Source: Myxococcota bacterium (lineage in GTDB: Bacteria > Myxococcota > B64-G9). From it: a DNA stretch of 64,000 nucleotides. The stretch covers positions 62,001 through 126,000 of the forward strand of contig JAKLGA010000001.1 in the NCBI GenBank assembly GCA_022710975.1. Reading direction: 5' to 3'. Both the position numbers and the translations under genes were made by a program. Shown piece by piece: positions 50,378-57,728 of this stretch (position 1 is the first letter of the stretch; every line of letters begins with the position of its first letter). The notes under the pieces are model-generated. The model was given only the letters and a program-made list of their open reading frames with translations. It was not told the origin of the DNA and made no database searches.

Positions 50378-50973
50378 GTCGCACCTCCGGCGCGGGAGAA
50401 CGCGGCGAACAGCCCGGCGCGCTCCAGGAGCAGCACCGTCTCGCCCAGCGGCAGGCCCACCACGTTGGTGTACGAGCCCTGGATGCCCGCCACCAGCAGC
50501 CCGCCCAGGCCCTGGATGCCGTAGGCCCCGGCCTTGTCCATGGGCTCCCCGCTGTCCAGGTAGCCCTCGATCCAGCCCTCCGCCAGAGGGCGGAAGGTCA
50601 CGGCCGTCTCGGCGGCGAACGACTCGCTCCGCCCGCTGGGCGCCGCCACCAGCGCCACCCCGGTGATCACCCGGTGGGTGCGGCCCGAGAGCAGCCGCAG
50701 CATGCGCTGGCCGTCCCGCCGGTCGCGGGGCTTCCCCAGCACCTCGTCGTCGGCCACCACCACCGTGTCGGCGCCGAGCACCCAGGTGCCCGCCGGGCAG
50801 CCCTGCGCGACCGCCCGGGCCTTGTCCTGGGCGGCCCGCTCGGCGAAGCCCGCCGGCGTCTCCCCGGGCGCGCGCCGCTCGTCGATCGCGCTCGGCTGCA
50901 CCCGGTGGGGCACGCCGGCCAGCGCGAGCAGCTCCCGCCGGCGCGGCGAGGCCGATGCCAGCACGATTTCCAC
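50374..50973 (-). CDS. maf: Maf-family nucleotide pyrophosphatase
   Basis: 199 residues from GTG 50973 (VEIVLASASPRRRELL). Family motifs: SASPRRREL, GADTVVVADDEVLGKP and YMDKAGAYGIQG-like EPMDKAGAYGIQGLGG. Maf proteins hydrolyse non-canonical or UTP/dTTP-type nucleotides and are linked to septation arrest. The best promoter (50981-51009) ends about 8 nt before the GTG, and there is no Shine-Dalgarno, so the transcript may be leaderless. It is coupled to divIVA by a 4-bp overlap and divergent from the GAF-GGDEF gene. Confidence 0.95.
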   Translation of the reverse strand: MEIVLASASPRRRELLALAGVPHRVQPSAIDERRAPGETPAGFAERAAQDKARAVAQGCPAGTWVLGADTVVVADDEVLGKPRDRRDGQRMLRLLSGRTHRVITGVALVAAPSGRSESFAAETAVTFRPLAEGWIEGYLDSGEPMDKAGAYGIQGLGGLLVAGIQGSYTNVVGLPLGETVLLLERAGLFAAFSRAGGAT

Positions 50974-50980
50974 AGCCGTG

Positions 50981-51009
50981 ATGCTACCGCCGGCGGCGCG
51001 CACGGTCAA
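50981..51009 (-). promoter_or_regulatory. Promoter of maf-divIVA, predicted leaderless
   Basis: On the minus strand TTGACC (51009-51004), a 17-bp spacer and TAGCAT (50986-50981). A start site 7 nt downstream falls at or beside the GTG start codon (50973). Confidence 0.6.
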
Positions 51010-51026
51010 ATACGCGTTCTTGGCGG

Positions 51027-51056
51027 TTGACGGGCGATCGGGTGGCCTGCTACACT
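51027..51056 (+). promoter_or_regulatory. Promoter of the GAF-GGDEF gene
   Basis: TTGACG (51027-51032), an 18-bp spacer and TACACT (51051-51056), 58 bp before ATG 51115. Confidence 0.6.
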
Positions 51057-51114
51057 CCAACTCCTTGATTCCGTGGGACGAACCTCGCCCCGCGCGGCGG
51101 GAGGCCGCAGGCTG

Positions 51115-52212
51115 ATGGACCGCGAAGACCTGGTCAAGGAGATGTCGCGCACGATCGCGGAGCTGCGCGCCTTCAACCTCATCGGCAAGTCGCTCACCTC
51201 GACGCTCGATCTGCGCGAGGTCTTGAACGGCATCATGCTGAAGGTCAGCGAGCTGCTCAGGCCCACCAACTGGTCGCTGCTGCTCATGGAGCCGGACGGC
51301 GCGCACCTGCGTTTCGAGGTGGCCGTGGGCGACGGCGCCGAGAAGCTGAAGGATCTCCGCCTGCCGGTGGGGGAGGGCATGGTGGGCTGGGTGGCGCGCG
51401 AGGCCCGGCCGCTCCTGGTCGACGACGCCCAGGCCGACGAGCGCTGGTGCAAGCGCATGGACGGGGTGACCAAGTTCCAGACCCGCTCGGTGCTGTGCGT
51501 GCCGCTGCTGGCCCACGGCAGCGTGCTGGGGGTGATCGAGCTGGTCAACTCGACGCCGCACACCTTCGGGGACCCGGATCTGCGGCTGCTGCAGTCGCTG
51601 GCGGACTTCGCCGCCATCGCCATCGAGAACGCGCGCAACTACCAGCGCGTGCGCGAGCTGACGGTGACCGACGACGTGACGCGCCTGTACAACTCCCGCT
51701 TCCTGCACGAGGCCCTGCAGCGCGAGTTCGACCGCTCGCGGCGCTACGGCCACCAGTTCGGCCTGGTGTTCTTCGACCTCGATCGCTTCAAGAGCGTCAA
51801 CGACACCTACGGGCACCTGCGCGGCTCGCGCTTGCTGCGGGAGGTGGGCGAGCTGCTGCTGGGCAGCCTGCGCTCGGTGGATCTGGCGGTGCGCTACGGC
51901 GGGGACGAGTTCGTGGTGATCCTGCCGCAGACCTCCAAGGAGCAGGCCTTGCACGTGACCCGGCGCATCCGGCTGGCGCTGAACGAGGCCGTGTTCCTGC
52001 GCTCCGAGGGGCTGGAGGTGCGCCTGACCGCCTCCTTCGGAGTGGCCGCCTACCCGGAGGACACCGGCGAGCGCGAGGATCTCCTGCGCCTGGCGGACGA
52101 GGCCATGTACCGGGTGAAGGACACCACCCGGGACGGCATCATGATCGCCGAGCCGCGCCCGGCCCTGGCCCCCACCCCCGTGGCGGTGCCCTCCGCGCCC
52201 ACGTCCGGCTGA
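51115..52212 (+). CDS. GAF-GGDEF diguanylate cyclase
   Basis: 365 residues from MDREDLVKEMSRTIAE. The 14 codons before this ATG are Arg/Gly-rich and unlikely. A GAF domain covers about 25-175 (WSLLLMEPDGAHLRFEV, GEGMVGWVAR, RSVLCVPLL). The GGDEF domain covers about 185-345 with an intact active site YGGDEF. An inhibitory I-site RSVD lies five residues upstream, so product feedback is expected. No membrane helix is present. It makes c-di-GMP in response to a GAF-bound signal. The GAF domain resembles those of the HD-GYP protein at 25.1-27.2 kb in general layout. The C-terminus is Ala/Pro-rich. Confidence 0.94.
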   Translation: MDREDLVKEMSRTIAELRAFNLIGKSLTSTLDLREVLNGIMLKVSELLRPTNWSLLLMEPDGAHLRFEVAVGDGAEKLKDLRLPVGEGMVGWVAREARPLLVDDAQADERWCKRMDGVTKFQTRSVLCVPLLAHGSVLGVIELVNSTPHTFGDPDLRLLQSLADFAAIAIENARNYQRVRELTVTDDVTRLYNSRFLHEALQREFDRSRRYGHQFGLVFFDLDRFKSVNDTYGHLRGSRLLREVGELLLGSLRSVDLAVRYGGDEFVVILPQTSKEQALHVTRRIRLALNEAVFLRSEGLEVRLTASFGVAAYPEDTGEREDLLRLADEAMYRVKDTTRDGIMIAEPRPALAPTPVAVPSAPTSG

Positions 52213-52245
52213 GGCGTTCGGGGAGGAGCGGACGGGGCGGGGCCC

Positions 52246-53391
52246 TCAGCCGATGCTGAAGGTCTCCTTCTGCACCTCTCCGCGCTTGAAGCGCCCGAGG
52301 TCGTAGCGCTGGAACAGGGCGTGGTCGGCCTTGCGCAGGATCCACTCGGCCGCCAGCTTCCCCACGATGGGCGCGAGCATCATGCCGTGCCCGCCGAAGC
52401 CGTGGAGCTGGATGAAGCCGTCCACCTCGTCCACGCGGCCGAGGATGGGCTGGCCGTCCGGGGTCTCGTCGTAGAACCCGGCCCACTGGCGCATGACGCG
52501 CACGTTGGCGAGCGTGGGCACCACCCGCACCATGGCGCGGCACATGCGCTCCAGGAAGCGCAGGGAGGAGCGCGTCTCCATGGAGGAGGGCTCGGCCGGA
52601 TCGGACACGCCGCCGCAGATCTCGCCCCGCATGGTCTGGCTGAAGTAGGTGCCGTCCGACAGATCGGACACCATCGGATCGAGGAAGGGCTTCAGCGGCT
52701 CGCTGATCAGGATCTCGTGCCGGTAGGGCTTGTTGGGCAGCTCCACCCCCAGCAGCCGCGCCACCTGCACCGACCAGGCCCCGGCCGCGTTGACCACGCG
52801 GTTGGTGGCGATCGCCCCGCGGTCGGTGACCACCTTGACGATCTGCCGGCCGCGCGCCTCGATGGCGGTGACGCGGGTGAAGGTCTCGACCGCCACGCCG
52901 AGCTGGGTGGCGGCCCGGGCCATGCCCCACACGGCCGGGAAGGGGAACAGCACCCCGTCGGTGGGGTTGTAGGCGCACACCTGGATGCCGGCCGGGGCGA
53001 GCCCCGGCACCACCCGCTGGGCCTCGGCCGGGGAGATCAGCCGGGTGGGCACGCCGCAGCGGTTCTGCAGCTTGACGTTGGCCTCCAGGCCCTGGGCGCT
53101 GGCCGCGTCGCGGGCCAGGAACAGGTAGCCGCCCTGGCGGAACCAGACGTTGTAGCCGGTCTCGGAGGAGAGCCGGCGGAACATCTGCACGCTCTCCTTC
53201 ATGAGCTGGATGTTCTCCTCGGTGGACCACTGCTGGCGCACGCCGCCGCCGTTCCTGCCCGAGGCCCCGAAGCACAGGTAGCCCTGCTCCAGCACCACCA
53301 CGTCGGTGAAGCCCAGGCGGGCCAGGTGGTAGGCCAGCGACAGGCCCACCACGCCGCCGCCGATGATGACCAGATCGGCGCGGTCCCTCAT
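52246..53391 (-). CDS. DadA-type FAD amine oxidase, beta subunit of a three-part dehydrogenase
   Basis: 381 residues from MRDRADLVIIGGGVVGLSLAYHLA, a DAO-family N-terminal FAD site. FGASGRNGGGVRQQW follows. The C-terminus carries DGQPILGRVDEVDGFIQLHGFGGHGMMLAP, the typical second FAD contact of glycine/sarcosine/D-amino-acid oxidases. It overlaps the upstream BFD-type 2Fe-2S gene by 4 bp and follows an FAD/2Fe-2S protein gene. This three-gene set is the layout of HcnABC, hydroxyproline or opine dehydrogenases. The amine substrate cannot be read from the sequence. Confidence 0.88.
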   Translation of the reverse strand: MRDRADLVIIGGGVVGLSLAYHLARLGFTDVVVLEQGYLCFGASGRNGGGVRQQWSTEENIQLMKESVQMFRRLSSETGYNVWFRQGGYLFLARDAASAQGLEANVKLQNRCGVPTRLISPAEAQRVVPGLAPAGIQVCAYNPTDGVLFPFPAVWGMARAATQLGVAVETFTRVTAIEARGRQIVKVVTDRGAIATNRVVNAAGAWSVQVARLLGVELPNKPYRHEILISEPLKPFLDPMVSDLSDGTYFSQTMRGEICGGVSDPAEPSSMETRSSLRFLERMCRAMVRVVPTLANVRVMRQWAGFYDETPDGQPILGRVDEVDGFIQLHGFGGHGMMLAPIVGKLAAEWILRKADHALFQRYDLGRFKRGEVQKETFSIG

Positions 53392-53690
53392 TTCTGGCCC
53401 TCCCGGGAGGCGGGCGAGGCGGACAGCTCCTCCGGGCCCGCGAAGCAGGAGATCGGGGTGGGCTGCAGCAACGGGCGGGTGCGGGGCGGATCCGCGGCCG
53501 CCTCGTCGCCGCCCTTCAGCGCGGCCAGGAAACGCGCCGCGTGCGCGATGCAGCACTTGCCCTGGCACAGGCCGGTGGCCAGCCCCGTGTAGCGCTTGAG
53601 GGACTCGAGATCGCGGAAGCCCTGCTCGAAGGCGTCCTCGAGGTCGCCCTGGGTGACGTCCTCGCACTGGCACACGATGGTCTTGCCCAT
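53388..53690 (-). CDS. BFD-type (2Fe-2S)-binding subunit
   Basis: 100 residues. Cys7 and Cys9 (IVCQCED) with Cys42 and Cys46 (LCQGKCC) form the [2Fe-2S] site of the bacterioferritin-associated-ferredoxin-like domain, in the CQGxC form seen in HcnB and opine-dehydrogenase relatives. The C-terminal 40 residues are low-complexity (DPPRTRPLLQPTPISCF). In many homologues this domain is fused to the FAD protein, but here it is separate. It links the large FAD/2Fe-2S protein (13 bp upstream) and the DadA-like subunit (4-bp overlap) and probably carries electrons between their flavins. Confidence 0.88.
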   Translation of the reverse strand: MGKTIVCQCEDVTQGDLEDAFEQGFRDLESLKRYTGLATGLCQGKCCIAHAARFLAALKGGDEAAADPPRTRPLLQPTPISCFAGPEELSASPASREGQK

Positions 53691-53703
53691 GGCTCCTCCC
53701 GAC

Positions 53704-55149
53704 CTAGGCCTTCAGCGCCGCGAGCCGTTGGCGCAGCCCGGGTTCGTCCTTCAGGCCGAGCGCGCAGGCCAGCCCGGCCCGCTGTCCCTGGAGCCGGGCC
53801 TCCTCGGCCGAGCCCGCCCCGGCGCAGTGGCCCGCGGCCAGCACCTGGCCATGGGAGGTGTGCCCCTCAGCGTCCGTCTGCACCAGGTGCCCCAGGGCCG
53901 AGCGGAAGACCACCCGGCAGCCGGCGTGGTGCGCGAGCTCGAAGGCCGGCGCGGCCGGCGCCTCGGCCGCCACCAGCCCGCAGTCGAGCACCAGATCAGG
54001 CGTCTCCCTGCCGGCCGGCGCCAGCTCCACCCGCTGCACCCAGCGCCCGCCCCGGGCCCGCAGGATGCGGTGGCCGGCCACGCGCGGCACCTTGGCGGTG
54101 CGCAGCTGCGCCGGCAGCTCGGGCTCCGGGCGATCGGTCACCAGACCGGCCAGGGCGATCCCGCGCTCGACGAGCGCGGCCGCGAGCTCGAGCGTCTCCT
54201 GAGCGTCGCCCGCGATCAGCACGGGCTCCCCGGGCAGCACGCCATGGCCGCAGACCAGGCGATCCAGCGCGCGCGGGCCGAGCACCCCCGGCAGGTCGTT
54301 GTCCTCGAACTGGGGCAGCGGCGCGTAGGCCCCGGTCGCCACCACCAGGCGCTGGGGCTCGAGCGCCAGGGTCTCGTCCGGGCCGGCCGCCAGCACCTGC
54401 AGCACGGCCTGGTCACCGTAGACCGCCAGCGCCGGCGTGCCGAGCCTGAGCTCCACCCCGGGTAGCGCGCTCAGGCGCGAGAGCAGCTCGCGCCGCGCAG
54501 CCCAGCCGGTCGCGCCCGCGAGCTTGCAGCTCGCGTCGCACAGCCGCCCGCCGGCCAGCTCCTCCGCCTCCAGCACGACCACCCGGTGGCCCGCCTGGCC
54601 GAGCTCCACGGCCGCGTGCAGGCCGGCCAGGCCGGCGCCGATCACTACGGCCGGGACGCTCATCCGGCGCTTGGGCGCGGGCGGGCCGGGCTCGGCGGTC
54701 GGCGGGTGGCCGAAGCCGGCCATCTTGCGCACGAAACCCATGGCCATGCGCGCCAGCGTGCCGCTCGAGGTGAGCAGGCTGTGGTGATCCAGGCGCTCGC
54801 CGTACACCCAGTCGAGCGTGCGGAAGAGGTCCCGGCCGCTGCCGGGCCAGCCGAGCTGCCGCTCGACCTGCATCCCGGCCCGCAGCGCGGTACGGCAGGA
54901 CCGCACGTTGGGGAGGCCGTCCACGCGCAGCAGGCAGCCGGAGCAGTGGCCGTGCAGGCAGAAGGGGCTGCGGGGCCGGTGGTACTTGATGCTGCGGCCG
55001 AAGATGCGCACCCCGCCCGCGAGCAGCGCGACGGCCAGCGGCTCCCCGGCCTGGCCCAGCATGGGCCGGCCCTCGTACTGGAACTCCACCTGCTCGCCGT
55101 GCGGGTACGGGTTGTCGCTGGAGCGGTCGAGCCTGCGGGCGCGCGCCAT
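53704..55149 (-). CDS. FAD oxidoreductase with N-terminal 2Fe-2S (Fer2) domain, alpha subunit
   Basis: 481 residues. Residues 18-100 are a Fer2_4-type domain with four cysteines (Cys64, 69, 72 and 85) in FCLHGHCSGCLLRVDG...SC, so the plant-type [2Fe-2S] site is intact. GRSIKYHRPR precedes it, as in sarcosine-oxidase alpha. Residues 165-460 are a two-dinucleotide-binding flavoprotein: VIGAGLAGLHAAVELGQAG, VVATGAYAPLPQFEDND and VLAAGHCAGAGSAEEA. It is the first gene of the Fer2/FAD-BFD-DadA operon, reading away from lexA. Oxidation of an amine by the DadA subunit with electron exit through Fe-S to a quinone is the likely scheme. Confidence 0.87.
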   Translation of the reverse strand: MARARRLDRSSDNPYPHGEQVEFQYEGRPMLGQAGEPLAVALLAGGVRIFGRSIKYHRPRSPFCLHGHCSGCLLRVDGLPNVRSCRTALRAGMQVERQLGWPGSGRDLFRTLDWVYGERLDHHSLLTSSGTLARMAMGFVRKMAGFGHPPTAEPGPPAPKRRMSVPAVVIGAGLAGLHAAVELGQAGHRVVVLEAEELAGGRLCDASCKLAGATGWAARRELLSRLSALPGVELRLGTPALAVYGDQAVLQVLAAGPDETLALEPQRLVVATGAYAPLPQFEDNDLPGVLGPRALDRLVCGHGVLPGEPVLIAGDAQETLELAAALVERGIALAGLVTDRPEPELPAQLRTAKVPRVAGHRILRARGGRWVQRVELAPAGRETPDLVLDCGLVAAEAPAAPAFELAHHAGCRVVFRSALGHLVQTDAEGHTSHGQVLAAGHCAGAGSAEEARLQGQRAGLACALGLKDEPGLRQRLAALKA

Positions 55150-55187
55150 GGTCTCCTCGCGGATCGTCTCCCCCCGAAACCGGGACT

Positions 55188-55216
55188 AACAAAGCGCATC
55201 GATCCGGACCTGTCAA
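55188..55216 (-). promoter_or_regulatory. Candidate promoter of the amine-oxidase operon
   Basis: On the minus strand TTGACA (55216-55211) and, after 17 bp, TTTGTT (55193-55188). TTGTTA and TGTTAG at 18 and 19 bp are alternatives. The -35 is perfect and the -10 is weak. Confidence 0.4.
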
Positions 55217-55254
55217 GGCGAGAGGCCCCCGGGCAGACCGCGCGGCCGGGTTGC

Positions 55255-55283
55255 TTGACATCTGCACGCGCGTTCAGTACCCT
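55255..55283 (+). promoter_or_regulatory. lexA promoter with Myxococcus-type LexA box
   Basis: TTGACA (55255-55260), a 17-bp spacer and TACCCT (55278-55283). The spacer contains CTGCACGCGCGTTCAGT (55262-55278), matching 16 of 17 positions of the CTRHAMRYBYGTTCAGS consensus reported for Myxococcus xanthus LexA. Only the last base differs. A bound repressor would block polymerase directly. Confidence 0.82.
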
Positions 55284-55314
55284 GGGATCGTCTTCCAGGC
55301 AGGGGAGGCCGGGC

Positions 55315-55947
55315 ATGCGCGAACTGACCGAGCGACAGCGGAAGCTCCTGGAGTTCATCGAGGCCCACCTCGAGGAGCACGGCTACCCGCCGTCCATCCG
55401 CGAGATGGCAGAGGCCATGGGCATCCACTCGACCAACGGGGTGAACGATCACCTCAAGGCGCTCGAGAGGAAGGGGCTCATCGCGCGCGACGCCGGGCCG
55501 AAGTCGCGGGCCATCACGGTGATGCGCCCGCGCCGCGCGGGCCGGCGGGCGGAGCCGCCGGGCATCCCCGTCCTGGGCCGGGTGGCCGCCGGCCTGCCGC
55601 TGCTGGCCGAGGAGAACCTCGAGGGCCACCTGCAGCTCGAGCGCGACGTGCGCGCCCAGCAGGACGGCGTGTTCGCCCTGCGGGTGCGCGGCGACTCCAT
55701 GCAGGGCGCGGGCATCCTGGACGGCGATCACGTGCTGGTGCGCCCCCAGGCGACCGCCCGCCCGGGGGAGATCGTGGTGGCGCTGATCGACGGCGAGGCC
55801 ACGGTCAAGACCTTCCGGCCGTCGGGCCAGGGCCTGACCCTCGAGGCGGCCAACCCGGCCTTCGCCCCCATCGTGGTCCGGGCGGACGAGGGCCGCGACG
55901 TGCGCCTGTGCGGCGTGGTGGTGGGCGTGCTGCGCCTGCTGAAGTGA
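55315..55947 (+). CDS. lexA: LexA repressor of the SOS response
   Basis: 210 residues, GGGGAGG 7 nt before ATG 55315. The N-terminal winged helix (1 to about 70) has the family signature GYPPSIREMAEAMGIHSTNGVNDHLKALE. The autocleavage site Ala-Gly is visible in GRVAAGLPLL. The serine of the Ser-Lys dyad is in RVRGDSMQGAGI and the lysine in GEATVKTF. DNA damage with RecA filaments should trigger self-cleavage. The promoter carries a LexA box, so it is self-regulated. It is divergent from the amine-oxidase operon. Confidence 0.97.
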   Translation: MRELTERQRKLLEFIEAHLEEHGYPPSIREMAEAMGIHSTNGVNDHLKALERKGLIARDAGPKSRAITVMRPRRAGRRAEPPGIPVLGRVAAGLPLLAEENLEGHLQLERDVRAQQDGVFALRVRGDSMQGAGILDGDHVLVRPQATARPGEIVVALIDGEATVKTFRPSGQGLTLEAANPAFAPIVVRADEGRDVRLCGVVVGVLRLLK

Positions 55948-56076
55948 TCCGACTCTGCGGACGTCGACGCGTGGGGGCGGCCGGCCTCGGCTCCCTTCCC
56001 CCGGGATGCAATCCGGGCCCACTGAGGTTACACTCTTGCGGTCCCGGGGCGGAGGAAGGTCCGTGGTGAAGGGCGC

Positions 56077-56946
56077 ATGGGCGGCAGACGGCTGAAGTCA
56101 CACTGGGGCTGGCACGCGCTGGGTGGCGCTTCGGTGGCCGGCTGGCTCTGGGTGCTGGCCGTGATGCTGTGGCCCGTCCCGGACAGCGAGGCCGGCGCGC
56201 TGCTCGGCCCGGCGGAGCTGTCCGGGGCCATCCGGCCCGGCGAGTGGTGGCTGGGCGCCTACCGCGACGGGCGGAAGATCGGCTGGTTCCACACCCGGGT
56301 GGAGCTCGCGGCGCACGGCTCCAGCCTGACGCAGGAGTCCCAGGTCCTGGTCAAGGTGGGTGGTTTCTCCCAGGCCATGGACTCCAGGCTCGCGGTCCGC
56401 CTGGACCCCGCGGGCCGCCTGCTGGACCTCGACTTCGGCCTGCAGGCCGGCCCGGTGAGCGTCTCCGCCCGGGGGCGGATGGACCAGGCGGGCCTGGCGC
56501 TCGAGCTCGATCTGGGCGGCCAGCGCTCGGCCAGCCGGCTGGCCCTGGCGGAGGCCCCGCTGTTCGACCTGGCCCTGCCCTACGCCATCCTGGCCCGCGA
56601 TCCCCAGGCGGGCGACCGCTTCCGGGCGGTGGTGTTCGATCCCCAGACGCTCTCCAACCGCGAGACCACCATCGAGGTGGTGGGGCCGGACGCGCTGAGC
56701 CTGGGCGGGGCCATGCGGCCGGCCTACCACCTGCGGCGCAGCGCCGCGGGCCTGACCATGGATAGCTGGATCGACGTGGGCGGGGCCGTGCTCAAGGAGG
56801 AGCTGCCCGGCGGGCTCGTGCTGCAGCGCGAGGACGCGGACTGGGTGAAGCGGGGCGTCGAGGGGCTGGTGGCGCCGCCAGGCGGCCTGCCCCCGCTGTG
56901 GCCGGAGCTCGACCTGGGCGGGGAGGGAGGTCGGCGGACGCCGTGA
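56077..56946 (+). CDS. Membrane-anchored protein of unknown function in ABC exporter operon
   Basis: 289 residues with one N-terminal membrane helix (about 13-33, LGGASVAGWLWVLAVMLWP). The periplasmic domain is rich in beta-strands: GEWWLGAYRDGRKIGWFHTRVE, LTQESQVLVKVGGFSQAMDS and LDLDFGLQAGPVSVSARGRM. The pattern of long strands and an ester-like FDPQTLSNRETTIEV segment recalls DUF3108/DUF6134-type lipid-contact domains, but this is only a resemblance. Its stop overlaps the ABC ATPase start by 4 bases (GTGA), so it is translationally coupled and probably serves as a substrate- or envelope-binding partner of the ABC system. Confidence 0.72.
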   Translation: MGGRRLKSHWGWHALGGASVAGWLWVLAVMLWPVPDSEAGALLGPAELSGAIRPGEWWLGAYRDGRKIGWFHTRVELAAHGSSLTQESQVLVKVGGFSQAMDSRLAVRLDPAGRLLDLDFGLQAGPVSVSARGRMDQAGLALELDLGGQRSASRLALAEAPLFDLALPYAILARDPQAGDRFRAVVFDPQTLSNRETTIEVVGPDALSLGGAMRPAYHLRRSAAGLTMDSWIDVGGAVLKEELPGGLVLQREDADWVKRGVEGLVAPPGGLPPLWPELDLGGEGGRRTP

Positions 56947-57704
56947 TCCAGATCGAGGGCCTGACCAAGTTGTTTGGCGACTTCGCCGCCGTCCAGGATC
57001 TCGAGCTGCACGTGCGGCGCGGGGAGGTGTTCGGCTTCCTCGGCCCCAACGGGGCGGGCAAGACCACGACCATGAAGATCCTGGTCGGCCTGGCGCGCCC
57101 GACCCGCGGCCGCGTGCTGGTGGGCGGCGTGGACGTGGTGCGCGAGCCCATCCGCGCCCGGCAGATCGTGGGCTACGTGCCCGACCGGCCCTACCTGTAC
57201 GAGAAGCTGACCGCGCGGGAGTTCCTGGCCTTCGTGGCCGGGCTGTACGGGCTGCGCTTCCCGGATCTGGCCGCCCGGGCGCAGGAGCTGCTGGAGCTGT
57301 TCGATCTCAAGGCCTGGGCGGACGAGCTGGTGGAGAGCTACTCCCACGGCATGAAGCAGCGGCTGACCATGGCCGCGGCCCTGCTGCACAGGCCCGAGCT
57401 GCTGGTCGTGGACGAGCCCATGATCGGCCTCGACCCGCGCGGGGCGGTGCTGGTCAAGTCGCTGCTGCGCCGGCTGGCCGCCGACGGCCGCAGCACCGTG
57501 TTCCTGTCCACCCACACCCTGGAGGTGGCCGAGGAGCTGTGCGACCGGGTGGCCATCCTGCACCGGGGGCGGATGATCGCGCTGGGGACGCTGGCCGATC
57601 TCCGCGCCCAGGTGGGCGACAGCGGCGGGCGACTCGAGGAGCTGTTCCTGCGCCTGACCGGCGGGGTGGACGTGGGGGCGGTGCTCGAGGAGTTCCACCT
57701 GTGA
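56943..57704 (+). CDS. ABC transporter ATP-binding protein
   Basis: 253 residues from GTG 56943 overlapping the preceding stop. Walker A GPNGAGKTTT, signature YSHGMKQR (SHG in place of SGG), Walker B LLVVDEPMIGLD and the H-loop STHTLEVAEE are all present, so it is a working ATPase of the ABC-2/DRA family. The C-terminal extension after residue 205 (DSGGRLEELFLRLTGG) is typical of exporters. It energises the 576-residue permease encoded 24 bp downstream. Confidence 0.94.
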   Translation: MIQIEGLTKLFGDFAAVQDLELHVRRGEVFGFLGPNGAGKTTTMKILVGLARPTRGRVLVGGVDVVREPIRARQIVGYVPDRPYLYEKLTAREFLAFVAGLYGLRFPDLAARAQELLELFDLKAWADELVESYSHGMKQRLTMAAALLHRPELLVVDEPMIGLDPRGAVLVKSLLRRLAADGRSTVFLSTHTLEVAEELCDRVAILHRGRMIALGTLADLRAQVGDSGGRLEELFLRLTGGVDVGAVLEEFHL

Positions 57705-57728
57705 GCCCGCCTCCGGGGAGCGCGTCGC

